A DNA stretch of 64,000 bases from positions 110,256,501 to 110,320,500 of the forward strand of contig CM075353.1 in the NCBI GenBank assembly GCA_037693485.1. Reading direction: 5' to 3'. Under the pieces are notes generated by a model, which was not told the DNA's origin, did no database searches, and saw nothing but the letters and a program-made list of their open reading frames with translations. The position numbers and the translations under genes are program-made. The DNA is from Kitagawia praeruptora (Eukaryota > Streptophyta > Magnoliopsida > Apiales > Apiaceae). Shown one piece after another: positions 20,659 to 31,734 of this stretch; position 1 is the stretch's first letter, and every line of letters starts with the position of its first letter.

Positions 20659-23600
20659 TGTAACGCCCCCAAATTCCCTATAGGAATCCAGGTCGTCACA
20701 TCTCTTGCGGAATATTTGATCACCTGCTCACAATATAATCTACAATAATATTCATAGTACACACCATCTTTTACTCCACGGGTTATAGTCTTAGAACAAG
20801 TACTCAAAAATCCAGAAGATATTACATCTCAAGTTCACTTCCCATAATCTCCGAAATACTATTACAACTCCAAAGTACTAGAGAATAAAACATTATACAA
20901 ACTCCTTCCCAGTCTGCACCCTTCTCAAATGCTATAAGGTTAACACACTACATCAGTTGACTTCCCTTTCCCTTAATCACGGTTCACTGTACTAGAATCA
21001 GCTCTGATTACCCCTGTTTTATAATATATAAATAGCAAGTATGAGCCAAAGAATGCCCAGCAAGTATATATATAGATATCATATAATACGACAAAAACTC
21101 GACAAAAATATGTTTTGTATCACTCTATAATATATCTACTTTTGAAAAGAAATCAACTCGGAAATTTTTTATAAATCTCGAAATACTACTCATATGAAAG
21201 AATAAATATATCTCAATAACTTCTCAAAATACTACTCATATGAAAGAATAAATACATCTCAATAACTTCTCAAAATACTACTCATATGAAAGAATAAATA
21301 CATCTCAATAACTTCTCAAAATACTACTCATATGAAAGAATAAATACATCTCAATAACTTCTCAAAATACTCCTCATATAACTCAAAAATACTCCTCAAT
21401 ACTGCTCAATTGATTTGAAATAATATAATAAAACGACTTCTCATATAAAGAACACATCTCGATAACTTCTCAGAACTTCTCAATGGATTGAAAATAATAT
21501 AATAACATAACTTCTCAGGTCAACACCCTAGTTAACCGAAGCACAAAGGCATCGGTTAACAATAGAGCATTGACAATTGGATTACTTCTCAAACGCCATC
21601 TCGAGTAATGGATGATCAATCCATTGTCACTTCTCAATTCTATCGATAGAAAGGATGGTCGACGTTTCGAACCACCCCAAATACTTCTCAGAAGGGTGAG
21701 CCGTCTTTCTCGGCCCATCACCCTTAATTGGGCCGGTGCGTTACTCCGGTCACTTTTGCTTTTAGAAGCAATAAATCACAACTTACTTCATATATATATA
21801 ACCCACTCTTAAATATAAATGTTTTGCAGTATGAAAATATTATTAAATACATCTTTATCATCTCTTCAACAAATACGAATGAAGTATCTCAACAAATGTA
21901 CCAACTCATGAAATAGATTTCAACACCTCGTATAATAATTTCAACACCTCAAATAATAATATAAACACCTCGAACAATATCAACACCTCGAATCGTAATA
22001 TCAACACCTCAAATAATAATATCAACACCTCGAATAATAATAAATTCTGATATAAACCATAAGAAAGAATATTTGATTTTGTATATCGGAAATTTAATCA
22101 ATCATATTTAAAAATATATAAGTACTCCGAACGATGGAGTACGAATTAGTAAACTTGCCTGGTTCTGCGGTACGATACTCCAATTAACTTGCTCCGCGTC
22201 TCTGGTTCTCCAGCATTTCACCTTCTCCGCCCTAGTTCAGCTATTATTTAACTCCACTTCTGATCACCTTTCAATCAACTTCTAGTCACCGTTATATAGT
22301 ACTTATGCATATCTACAACTTTCGTTCTTTAAGTTTTTCCAAACGAGTCTCCTAACTCCTCCGAAACCCTACCCCAAAATGGTTCCTCGAGTAATTCTAA
22401 AACTCAACATTGTTACACGAAACCGTTTCCATTTTTAAATCTCACAACAATTTAATAATAAATCCGATTTTTAGCCTCTAAAATAATCTAGCCCGATCCG
22501 GTTACTTAAAATAATCCTCAAACAATTATCCTACTAACCGATAAAGAAACATAATTAAATAAATAAATCCTCGAAACAATAATTAATCCTCAAATTAAAT
22601 AAATAAACCCTCAAATCAACTATTAATCCTCGAATTAAATAAATAAAATCCTCTAGAACAATTTATCCTCGAATTAAATAAATAAATCATCAAAATACAA
22701 TTAATCCTCGAATTAAATAATTAAATCCTCAAGACAACAATTAATAATCGAATTAAATAAATAAATTCTCAAGACATCATCTTTCTAAATTAATACCGTA
22801 TTTAATTCATAATTATTCTCTCTTTTTATCAACGAATCATTAAATCTCCAAATTAAGTTCAATTAATCATCAAAATATTTCTAATTAATTAATAAATTAA
22901 TTAAACCATTTTTAATAAATTATTTACTACTAACCCAATTAAATAATATTTCTAATTTTAACGAAACTAATCGAACCCTTTTCTTTATTTATCCCCCAAT
23001 TAAAACAGTCAGACAAACGATTTTACTAACACTGTATTATTTTATTAATATAATTACCTAACAACCATTTGATCACTAATTTTATCAATACGCTATTATT
23101 ATATTATTATTATTACTACACATCGGTGTGGGCCCACCTCCACCGTGTGGGTCCCACCTGCACTCCCCCTCCCCTGCGCCTCTCTCCACCTCCCTCGATC
23201 CATCTCTCTCCCTCTCCTCTCTCAATCTCTCCGGCATCTCTCTCCCCCCTCTCTCTTTCTTTCTCTTTCTCTCCCGTATCACTCTCTCTCGCCACCACCT
23301 CTCCCATCTCACTCCTTCCTCTCGAACCCCCTGCTCTCGTCTCCCTCTCAATCTCTTTCTCTCCGCTCACATCTATCTCAATCTCTCCACTCCCTCCCTC
23401 TCTCTCCCGTCGTCTCTCCCCCTTTCTCTTTCGCCGCCCATCTCCCTCTCCTATCTCTCCCTCTTCTTTTCTTCCACCTCTATCACCACCAACACACAAC
23501 CAACACCACCACTTCTCATCTCCCTACTTCGATTTCCCCCACACCACGACAAACATTACCCGCACCCTCCATCAACAACCTCTCTGTGTAACCTCTCTCC

Positions 23601-24415
23601 GCCTCTCTCTCGAACTATCATATATCCTCTCCCCTGTTCCCACCTTTCTCCGATACAAAACCACAGTAACGACCATCACCACCACAAACCCCTCCTCCGC
23701 TTCAATCACAAATCAATACTCACAAACACACACGCGACATCACCAATCGACCCACGAATACACACCATCGCCTACCGGACATCAAGAAACGAAAATGAAA
23801 AATAAAGTTTATAATAGAAAAGAAGATAACTACCCGATATACTCTATTTGCGTTTATAAATGAAAGGGTCTGAGTTTTGGTTTGAAAGAAAAAGAGGGTG
23901 AGTTCAGTTTTGTGTCCCTGTTTTGATGTAAAAGTCCGGTTTTTGTCTGTTTATAACATCTGAAGTAACAAGAATGTGGGTATTAAAAAATGAAAGTGGA
24001 CAAGATCGTGGTATTAAAAAATAAAGTGATGTCACAAAACATGGACCGTGATTTGTGGAAATAATGCTGCCTCCACTTCAATTTAACAAACTGGTTATTC
24101 AAATTGGTAATATTAAAATCATTTTCCCCTACTGGTTAATTAAAACGAAACTTTCATTTTGCTTTCTAAAATAAATTCGACCCAAAAATTAAATTCTATT
24201 TTTCCTAAGTTTCCTAATTTTAATAAAACCAAATAAATATAAATAAATAAATAATTAAATATAAAATAATATTTACTTCCATATGAATATATAAAATTTT
24301 AAAATTTATCAAAAATGCGCTAATTAAAATATATTAGTGCATCGCTCTTAATTAAAAGTTAAATATCGAGTAGAAAAGAAAAAAAAATATATTCGAAAAA
24401 TTCGCGGATATTACA
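20659..24415 (-). repeat. 3' LTR of the LARD element
   Basis: Left-hand LTR (the 3' one, element reads minus). It holds four tandem copies of an about 46-bp unit (21183-21370, ACTACTCATATGAAAGAATA), a run of TCAACACCTCGAATAATAAT repeats (about 21920-22040), a run of TTAAATAAATAAATCCTCGA repeats (about 22550-22770), and a 360-bp C/T tract (about 23140-23500). No gene. Confidence 0.9.
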
Positions 24416-25369
24416 GTCTTCCCTCCTTAAAAGGATTCCGTCCTCGGAATCAACGTAGGCAATAACTAAGGTTGCTTATTTCGTACTCCACTTTCCACTA
24501 TCTTCTCATTCCTTTTTACCAGCTTTTTGCTTCCCATATCTCAATTGTAAACTCTTATGCTATACCGTCTATTTTCATACCGTCTCATCATTTATACCCA
24601 CTTCCTTCGTTTATTCTTGTCCTAACTTTATCCTCAAAATACACCTTATTCTCAATAGTAAATCTCAATTATGCTTTAAAGCTCCTCATATCATTTTCTC
24701 TTACTAATCATTAAATATACCTCTTTCTTCTCATCTTTTATCCTCGTGAATCAATTCGCTCACAGCTTTTACCATAGCTGCTTCATATACCCATATCACA
24801 TAGTCCCTTATCTAGAACACTGCATCATTATATCCAATCTATTGTTTCAATCCCCGTTGAAATCTTCTAACTCCTCCCTCCTCCAAATCCATACCTAATA
24901 CCATTATACTCTTCTTGTTTTTGTTTTCATTTATAAAATCCACTCTATTTATCTCTTATACACTTCTCCAAAAGTCACAACCTCGCTCGATTCAACTTAT
25001 CCCAATATGGTTTAGTCTAATAAAACTGCATACCCACGAAATATTTATTTATGAAAACAAAACAATACATATCTGTACATATTCATATATATACACATAT
25101 ATATCTGCAGTTATATATATATGTGCATATTTATGGATACATAACTGTATATACTCAAATTTCACCAATAAATAAATCATGGATACACATTTCTCTCGTC
25201 CTAATTGATTCTACTACTGTTAATGGCCATCATGCCTCTACCCTACAACTCTTTGAAATCCTAATATATATACCTATCGGTTCCTTGGTTTCTAAACTCT
25301 GTCTTATATAGTCATAACTCCTCCTACACTCGTTCTAAGATTTATAACCTACTGCTCTGATACCATTAC
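24416..25369 (-). other. Internal region of the LARD element, non-coding
   Basis: 954 bp, pyrimidine- and AT-rich on the + strand, with no gag, pol or other recognisable domain. On the minus strand it starts with the primer-binding site and ends with the purine tract, so it holds what is needed for trans-mobilisation by another element and nothing else that I recognise. Confidence 0.75.
25354..25365 (-). promoter_or_regulatory. Primer-binding site of the LARD element (initiator tRNA-Met)
   Basis: The complement reads TGGTATCAGAGC, four bases after the end of the 5' LTR. Full match to the 12-nt string also found in copia elements A and C. Confidence 0.85.
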
Positions 25370-28300
25370 TGTAACGCCCCCAAATTCCCTATAGGAATCC
25401 AGGTCGTCACATCTCTTGCGGAATATTTGATCACCTGCTCACAATATAATCTACAATAATATTCATTGTACACACCATCTTTTACTCCACGGGTTATAGT
25501 CTTAGAACAAGTACTCAAAAATCCAGAAGATATTACATCTCAAGTTCACTTCCCATAATCTCCGAAATACTATTACAACTCCAAAGTACTAGAGAATAAA
25601 ACATTATACAAACTCCTTCCCAGTCTGCACCCTTCTCAAATGCTATAAGGTTAACACACTACATCAGTTGACTTCCCTTTCCCTTAATCACGGTTCACTG
25701 TACTAGAATCAGCTCTGATTACCCCTGTTTTATAATATATAAATAGCAAGTATGAGCCAAAGAATGCCCAGCAAGTATATATATAGATATCATATAATAC
25801 GACAAAAACTCGACAAAAATATGTTTTGTATCACTCTATAATATATCTACTTTTGAAAAGAAATCAACTCGGAAATTTTTTATAAATCTTGAAATACTAC
25901 TCATATGAAAGAATAAATATATCTCAATAACTTCTCAAAATACTACTCATATGAAAGAATAAATACATCTCAATAACTTCTCAAAATACTACTCATATGA
26001 AAGAATAAATACATCTCAATAACTTCTCAAAATACTACTCATATGAAAGAATAAATACATCTCAATAACTTCTCAAAATACTCCTCATATAACTCAAAAA
26101 TACTCCTCAATACTGCTCAATTGATTTGAAATAATATAATAAAACGACTTCTCATATAAAGAACACATCTCGATAACTTCTCAGAACTTCTCAATGGATT
26201 GAAAATAATATAATAACATAACTTCTCAGGTCAACACCCTAGTTAACCGAACCACAAAGGCATCGGTTAACAGTAGAGCATTGACAATTGGATTACTTCT
26301 CAAACGCCATCTCGAGTAATGGATGATCAATCCATTGTCACTTCTCAATTCTATCGATAGAAAGGATGGTCGACGTTTCGAACCACCCCAAATACTTCTC
26401 AGAAGGGTGAGCCGTCTTTCTCGGCCCATCACCCTTAATTGGGCCGGTGCGTTACTCCGGTCACTTTTGCTTTTAGAAGCAATAAATCACAACTTACTTC
26501 ATATATATATATAACCCACTCTTAAATATAAATGTTTTGCAGTATGAAAATATTATTAAATACATCTTTATCATCTCTTCTACAAATACGAATGAAGTAT
26601 CTCAACAAATGTACCAACTCATGAAATAGATTTCAACACCTCGTATAATAATTTCAACACCTCAAATAATAATATAAACACCTCGAACAATATCAACACC
26701 TCGAATCATAATATCAACACCTCAAATAATAATATCAACATCTCGAATAATAATAAATTCTGATATAAACCATAAGAAAGAATATTTGATTTTGTATATC
26801 GGAAATTTAATCAATCATATTTAAAAATATATAAGTACTCCGAACGATGGAGTACGAATTAGTAAACTTGCCTGGTTCTGCGGTACGATACTCCAATTAA
26901 CTTGCTCCGCGTCTCTGGTTCTCCAGCATTTCACCTTCTCCGCCCTAGTTCAGCTATTATTTAACTCCACTTCTTATCACCTTTCAATCAACTTCTAGTC
27001 ACCGTTATATAGTACTTATGCATATCTACAACTTTCATTCTTTAAGTTTTTCCAAACGAGTCTCCTAACTCCTCCGAAATCCTACCCCAAAATTGTTCCT
27101 CGAGTAATTCTAAAACTCAACATTGTTACACGAAACCGTTTCCATTTTTAAATCTCACAACAATTTAATAATAAATCCGATTTTTAGCCTCTAAAATAAT
27201 CTAGCCCGATCCGGTTACTTAAAATAATCCTCAAACAATTATCCTACTCCCCCATAAAGAAACATAATTAAATAAATAAATCCTCGAAACAATAATTAAT
27301 CCTCAAATTAAATAAATAAACCCTCAAATCAACTATTAATCCTCGAATTAAATAAATAAAATCCTCTAGAACAATTTATCCTCGAATTAAATAAATAAAT
27401 CATCAAAATACAATTAATCCTCGAATTAAATAATTAAATCCTCAAGACAACAATTAATAATCGAATTAAATAAATAAATTCTCAAGACATCATCTTTCTA
27501 AATTAATACCGTATTTAATTCATAATTATTCTCTCTTTTTATCAATGAATCATTAAATCTCCAAATTAAGTTCAATTAATCATCAAAATATTTCTAATTA
27601 ATTAATAAATTAATTATACCATTTTTAATAAATTATTTACTACTAACCCAATTAAATAATATTTCTAATTTTAACGAAACTAATCGAACCCTTTTCTTTA
27701 TTTATCCCCCAATTAAAACAGTCAGACAAACGATTTTACTAACACTGTATTATTTTATTAATATAATTCCCTAACAACCATTTGATCACTAATTTTATCA
27801 ATACGCTATTATTATATTATTATTATTACTACACATCGGTGTGGGCCCACCTCCACCGTGTGGGTCCCACCTGCACTCCCCCTCCCCTGCGCCGCTCTCC
27901 ACCTCCCTCGATCCATCTCTCTCCCTCTCCTCTCTCAATCTCTCCGGCATCTCTCTCCCCCCTCTCTCTTTCTTTCTCTTTCTCTCCCGTATCACTCTCT
28001 CTCGCCACCACCTCTCCCATCTCACTCCTTCCTCTCGAACCCCCTGCTCTCGTCTCCCTCTCAATCTCTTTCTCTCCGCTCACATCTATCTCAATCTCTC
28101 CACTCCCTCCCTCTCTCTCCCGTCGTCTCTCCCCCTTTCTCTTTCGCCGCCCATCTTCCTCTCCTATCTCTCCCTCTTCTTTTCTTCCACCTCTATCACC
28201 ACCAACACACAACCAACACCACCACTTCTCATCTCCCTACTTCGATTTCCCCCACACCACGACAAACATTACCCGCACCCTCCATCAACAACCTCTCTGT

Positions 28301-29128
28301 GTAACCTCTCTCCGCCTCTCTCTCGAACTATCATCTATCCTCTCCCCTGTTCCCACCTCTCTCCGATACAAAACCACAGTAACGACCATCACCACCACAA
28401 ACCCCTCCTCCGCTTCAATCACAAATCAATACTCACAAACACACACGCGACATCACCAATCGACCCACAAATACACACCATCGCCTACCGGACATCAAGA
28501 AACGAAAACGAAAAATAAAGTTTATAATAGAAAAGAAGATAACTACCCGATATACTCTGTTTGCGTTTATAAATGAAAGGGTCTGAGTTTTGGTTTGAAA
28601 GAAAAAGAGGGTGAGTTCAGTTTTGTGTCCCTGTTTTGATATAAAAGTTCGGTTTTTGTCTGTTTATAACATCTGAAGTAACAAGAATGTGGGTATTAAA
28701 AAATGAAAGTGGACAAGATCGTGGTATTAAAAAATAAAGTGATGGCACAAAACATGGACCGTGATTTGTGGAAATAATGCTGCCTCCACTTCAATTTAAC
28801 AAACTGGTTATTCAAATTGGTAATATTAAAATCATTTTCCCCTACTGGTTAATTAAAACGAAACTTTCATTTTGCTTTCTAAAATAAATTCGACCCAAAA
28901 ATTAGATTCTATTTTTCCTAAGTTTCCTAATTTTAATAAAACCAAATAAATATAAATAAATAATTAATTAAATATAAAATAATATTTACTTCCATATGAA
29001 TATATAAAATTTTAAAATTTATCAAAAATGCGCTAATTAAAATATATTAGTGCATCGCTCTTAATTAAAATTTAAATATCGAGTCGAAAAGAAAAAAAAA
29101 TATATTCGAAAAATTCGCGGATATTACA
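25370..29128 (-). repeat. 5' LTR of the LARD element
   Basis: Near-identical partner of 20659-24415, with the same internal tandem repeats and C/T tract (about 27853-28213). Differences are scattered substitutions plus a local change ACCGATAAAG to CCCCCATAAAG. Its right edge abuts 13 bp of copia element B. Confidence 0.9.
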
Positions 29129-29141
29129 ATTATATCTAACA
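29129..29141 (-). repeat. 13-bp remnant of the 3' LTR of element B, next to its polypurine tract
   Basis: ATTATATCTAACA is the complement of TGTTAGATATAAT, the LTR start of elements A and B. It is preceded (minus reading) by the purine tract complementary to ATCTCCCCCAACTTG at 29142-29156. The LTR stops exactly at the LARD edge and does not resume at the other side of the LARD. Confidence 0.85.
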
Positions 29142-29297
29142 ATCTCCCCCAACTTGTTCATTAGTAAAAATGGACAAGTTCACAGTAATTGATGATGTCA
29201 AAACAGTCTAATATAATCACAGTGTTTAACATTTAAGCAGAGTTTAATCTTGACTTAACAAAATTTACAGAAAATCAGAATTACTTACAAACTCTTT

Positions 29298-31108
29298 CTA
29301 CCTAACCTCCTCAAGATCTGGTGTTGTTCTAAGGTAGTCAATGAGTAACCTTCTTTCTGCATACTCCAGCTCTCTCTGCATAACTTGCTTGATTTCTCTC
29401 AACTGAGGATCATTATCTCCAGTCTGATAGATTGCAGCTCTTAGAGAGTAGATTTTGTTCTTCCTCATATCATTTCCCAGCTTGATGAAATATGCTTTTT
29501 TAGATTCTAAATTGAAATCCAGAACTGTTACACCAAGATCAGTCTTCAATCTAGCACTGTTCTTCTGCATTTCAATCAGTTTTCCTTGATAATTTCTATA
29601 CTTAGGCACATACTCTTCAGCAGTCTTCGGTCCAGTAAAAACTTTAGCTTTATGCATATATTCTCTTATGGAATTAGCAATGAGTGCTGTTCGTCGATTT
29701 CTGACCCTAAATATATATAAAACATACTGAAGTTCTTCAAACAGTTTGAGCTTGATAGCATCTTCATTCACCCTATATACTGTCCCATCTTCCATGAAGT
29801 ACAACAAGAAGTGAATATCTAAACTCTTCTGATGAACCAGTTGAACTGACTCCAGTTTGTCCAAATTCTCTTGAATCATACCAGAACCAGGAGAGATGAG
29901 TGATGAGGGATCTCTTGGACTGTTACTGATTCTAAAATCTCTTGTTGAACCCAAACCAGAAGTATTTCTGCCAGGAGGCTTTCCTGCACAAGCCCTGCTA
30001 TGTTGTAAACTACCAATCTCTTCTGTTTGTGCTGGAACTGGAATCTTAGGCTTTGAGAATCCAGGTAAGAGTTTGCTTTGTACTGGTAAAGATTCATTCA
30101 CAACGTGTGTAGCAACAGAGGTTGTGTCTATCTTTTTGTCTTTGTCTTCTTCACCCATTATCCCTTTCAGCTTTAACTTTGCATTAAGAGAAGATTTTCT
30201 TATCAATTTTCCTTCTTCTTCTTCTTTTTCTTCTTCTTGAATGCCAACTACATTTTCTCTGATCACAATTCCTTTCTCTACAGGCCTTGAAGCTTTAGCA
30301 ATCTTCTTTCCTTTTCCAGACTTCAATGCCTTCACATGTTCTTCTTGTAAAAGCATCTCTTCAGCATGAACATCTTCAAGTGTAGCACCCTTTGGATTTT
30401 CTTCAAGAAAAATCTTAGCAGCCAGCACTTCATCTGTTTGTGGATTGTCAGAGAATGACAAATCCTTTTGTCTTGAAGTACTCTGAATATTTGTATTTAT
30501 TGTTGAGCTTGACCTTGTTAATCTTGTAGACCTTCCAAATTGTGGATTTGTAGCATCAGACTTTTTAACCTCTTCTCTGGATTTGTACCTTCATCATCCA
30601 GATGATCCCTCTTTGACAGAGTTTGAGACTGCTTGCATTTAGTTCTAGCAATTCTCTCCCCCTTTTTGACATCATCACCATCTGGAATCAGAATAGATGT
30701 TATTAACTCAAGAGAGTTGGCGATAAAGTCAACCTTTTCAGTTAGTAAAGTCTGATTTTGTTCAACTTTACTTAATCTCTCAGTGAGAGTCTCCTGTGCC
30801 TTAGAAAATTGTTGAAAGAGCTTTGACTTTTCTCTGTGAGATTTCTCCTCATGAGTAGCAACTTCAGTTCTGAGATCAAGAAGTGCTTTCTGATTCTCAT
30901 CAAATCTATGATTTAAAGCCTTAACCTGAATCACTGTTCCTTGTAGACAAGTTAGGATATCAGGATTTGAAATCTTCTGAGATTTTTCCTTAAGAAATGT
31001 GGATGCACGTCCAATAGGAAAAATGCAATCAGCCTTATACCATTCTGCACTTTGTTTCTCTAAGTACTCATCTTTAACATCCCAGACAGAAGGTCCAGCA
31101 AAGCCTGT
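29298..31108 (-). pseudogene. Accessory (env-like) gene of element B, 3' half
   Basis: This is the part of B's post-pol gene downstream of insertion A; it continues directly from 41632. It opens with a VWDVKDEYLEKQSAEWYK-type segment, then a coiled coil (ATHEEKSHREKSKLFQQFSK, LTEKVDFIANSLELI), a basic linker, and a C-terminal domain with VQLVHQKSLDIHFLLYFMED, LYIFRVRN and LIDYLRTTPDLEEV. A frameshift near 30520-30560 separates the coiled coil from the C-terminal part when compared with element A. It ends with stop near 29298. Function unknown. Confidence 0.82.
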
Positions 31109-31671
31109 TGTTAGATATAATTGATGTGATTTAATGTCAGTGTTTAAGTGTTACAGGTAAAGAGAGTTTAACTTGATATTGAAAGCAGTTGTAACAGAGT
31201 TTGAGTATACGCTGATTGCTGGAAGCGCAAACGCTGACAGAGGAAAGTGTAAACACTGTTAGCTGAACACATGGAAGCGCAAACACTGTTAGCTTGGAGA
31301 GAACAGAGTTTGCTAAAGTCTGTCTACTAGGAGCGTCTACAAGTCAACAGAGTTTGAAGATTAAATTAATATTAATATGGAAGCGATATCTTTGAAGATC
31401 AATCGTAATTGATATCAATTGTATAGCTTAATTTTAGGAGAATCAATTAACGATTGTACGTAGCTGTATATCTTATAAATACAGTTAGGTTAACCCTAGA
31501 AGGGTATCCATCGTGAACGAATATCATTCTTGTAACCTAAGCAGCTCTCTGTGATATTTTACATCACTAAGAGAGGAATTATTAATTCCAAACAGTTTCA
31601 AGAGTTAAAAAGTGTGTTCTTGTTATTTACTCATACGTTACTTGATTATATATTGTGTATTCGACCTAACA
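31109..31671 (+). repeat. 5' LTR of element A
   Basis: TGTTAGATATAATTG ... GTATTCGACCTAACA, 563 bp, with TATAAATA at 31474-31481. It contains four AGAGTTT words and two GGAAGCGCAAAC phrases. Compared with the 3' LTR it lacks 44 bp after TTTGAAGAT (near 31400). Confidence 0.95.
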
Positions 31672-31673
31672 AG

Positions 31674-31686
31674 TGGTATCAGAGCC
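31674..31686 (+). promoter_or_regulatory. Primer-binding site of element A (initiator tRNA-Met)
   Basis: TGGTATCAGAGCC, two bases after the 5' LTR, the standard plant copia primer site for minus-strand DNA synthesis. Confidence 0.9.
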
Positions 31687-31734
31687 AAATCTGTTACTTT
31701 ATTACAGAAAAAGATCCAAACACAATAGTAATCA

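Larger units (their letters stand above)
20659..29128 (-). mobile_element. Large non-autonomous LTR retrotransposon (LARD type)
   Basis: Two direct repeats of 3757 and 3759 bp (20659-24415 and 25370-29128) enclose 954 bp of non-coding DNA. Orientation is minus: the complement of GCTCTGATACCA at 25354-25365 is the tRNA-Met primer site next to the 5' LTR (25370-29128), and a purine tract (complement of GTCTTCCCTCCTT, 24416-24428) abuts the 3' LTR. LTR ends on the minus strand are TGTAATATCC and GGGGGCGTTACA. No gag or pol. I estimated 30-35 differences between the two LTRs by eye, about 99 percent identity. The expected 5-bp duplications differ (ATTAC at 20654-20658, ATTAT at 29129-29133), and the two flanks come from different elements. 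Confidence 0.9.

Noticed and set aside
21183..21370. 46-bp repeats in the LARD LTR as CRISPR
   Set aside because: Head-to-tail tandem copies without unique spacers, duplicated in the other LTR.
25354..25365. tRNA-like strings (TGGTATCAGAGC) at 25354, 31674 and 52918 as tRNA genes
   Set aside because: They are only 12-13 nt primer-binding sites next to LTRs; no cloverleaf can be formed around them.
23069..28576. Several long overlapping open frames (up to 264 codons) in the LARD LTRs, on both strands
   Set aside because: They arise from the C/T- and CAC-rich tract, where stop codons are rare in every frame. The predicted proteins are low-complexity Ser/Pro/Leu or Arg/Glu without a domain, and they exist in three frames at once.
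20659..29128. Dating the LARD by LTR divergence
   Set aside because: The mismatched flanks suggest the two LTRs come from different insertions, so their divergence is not an insertion age.
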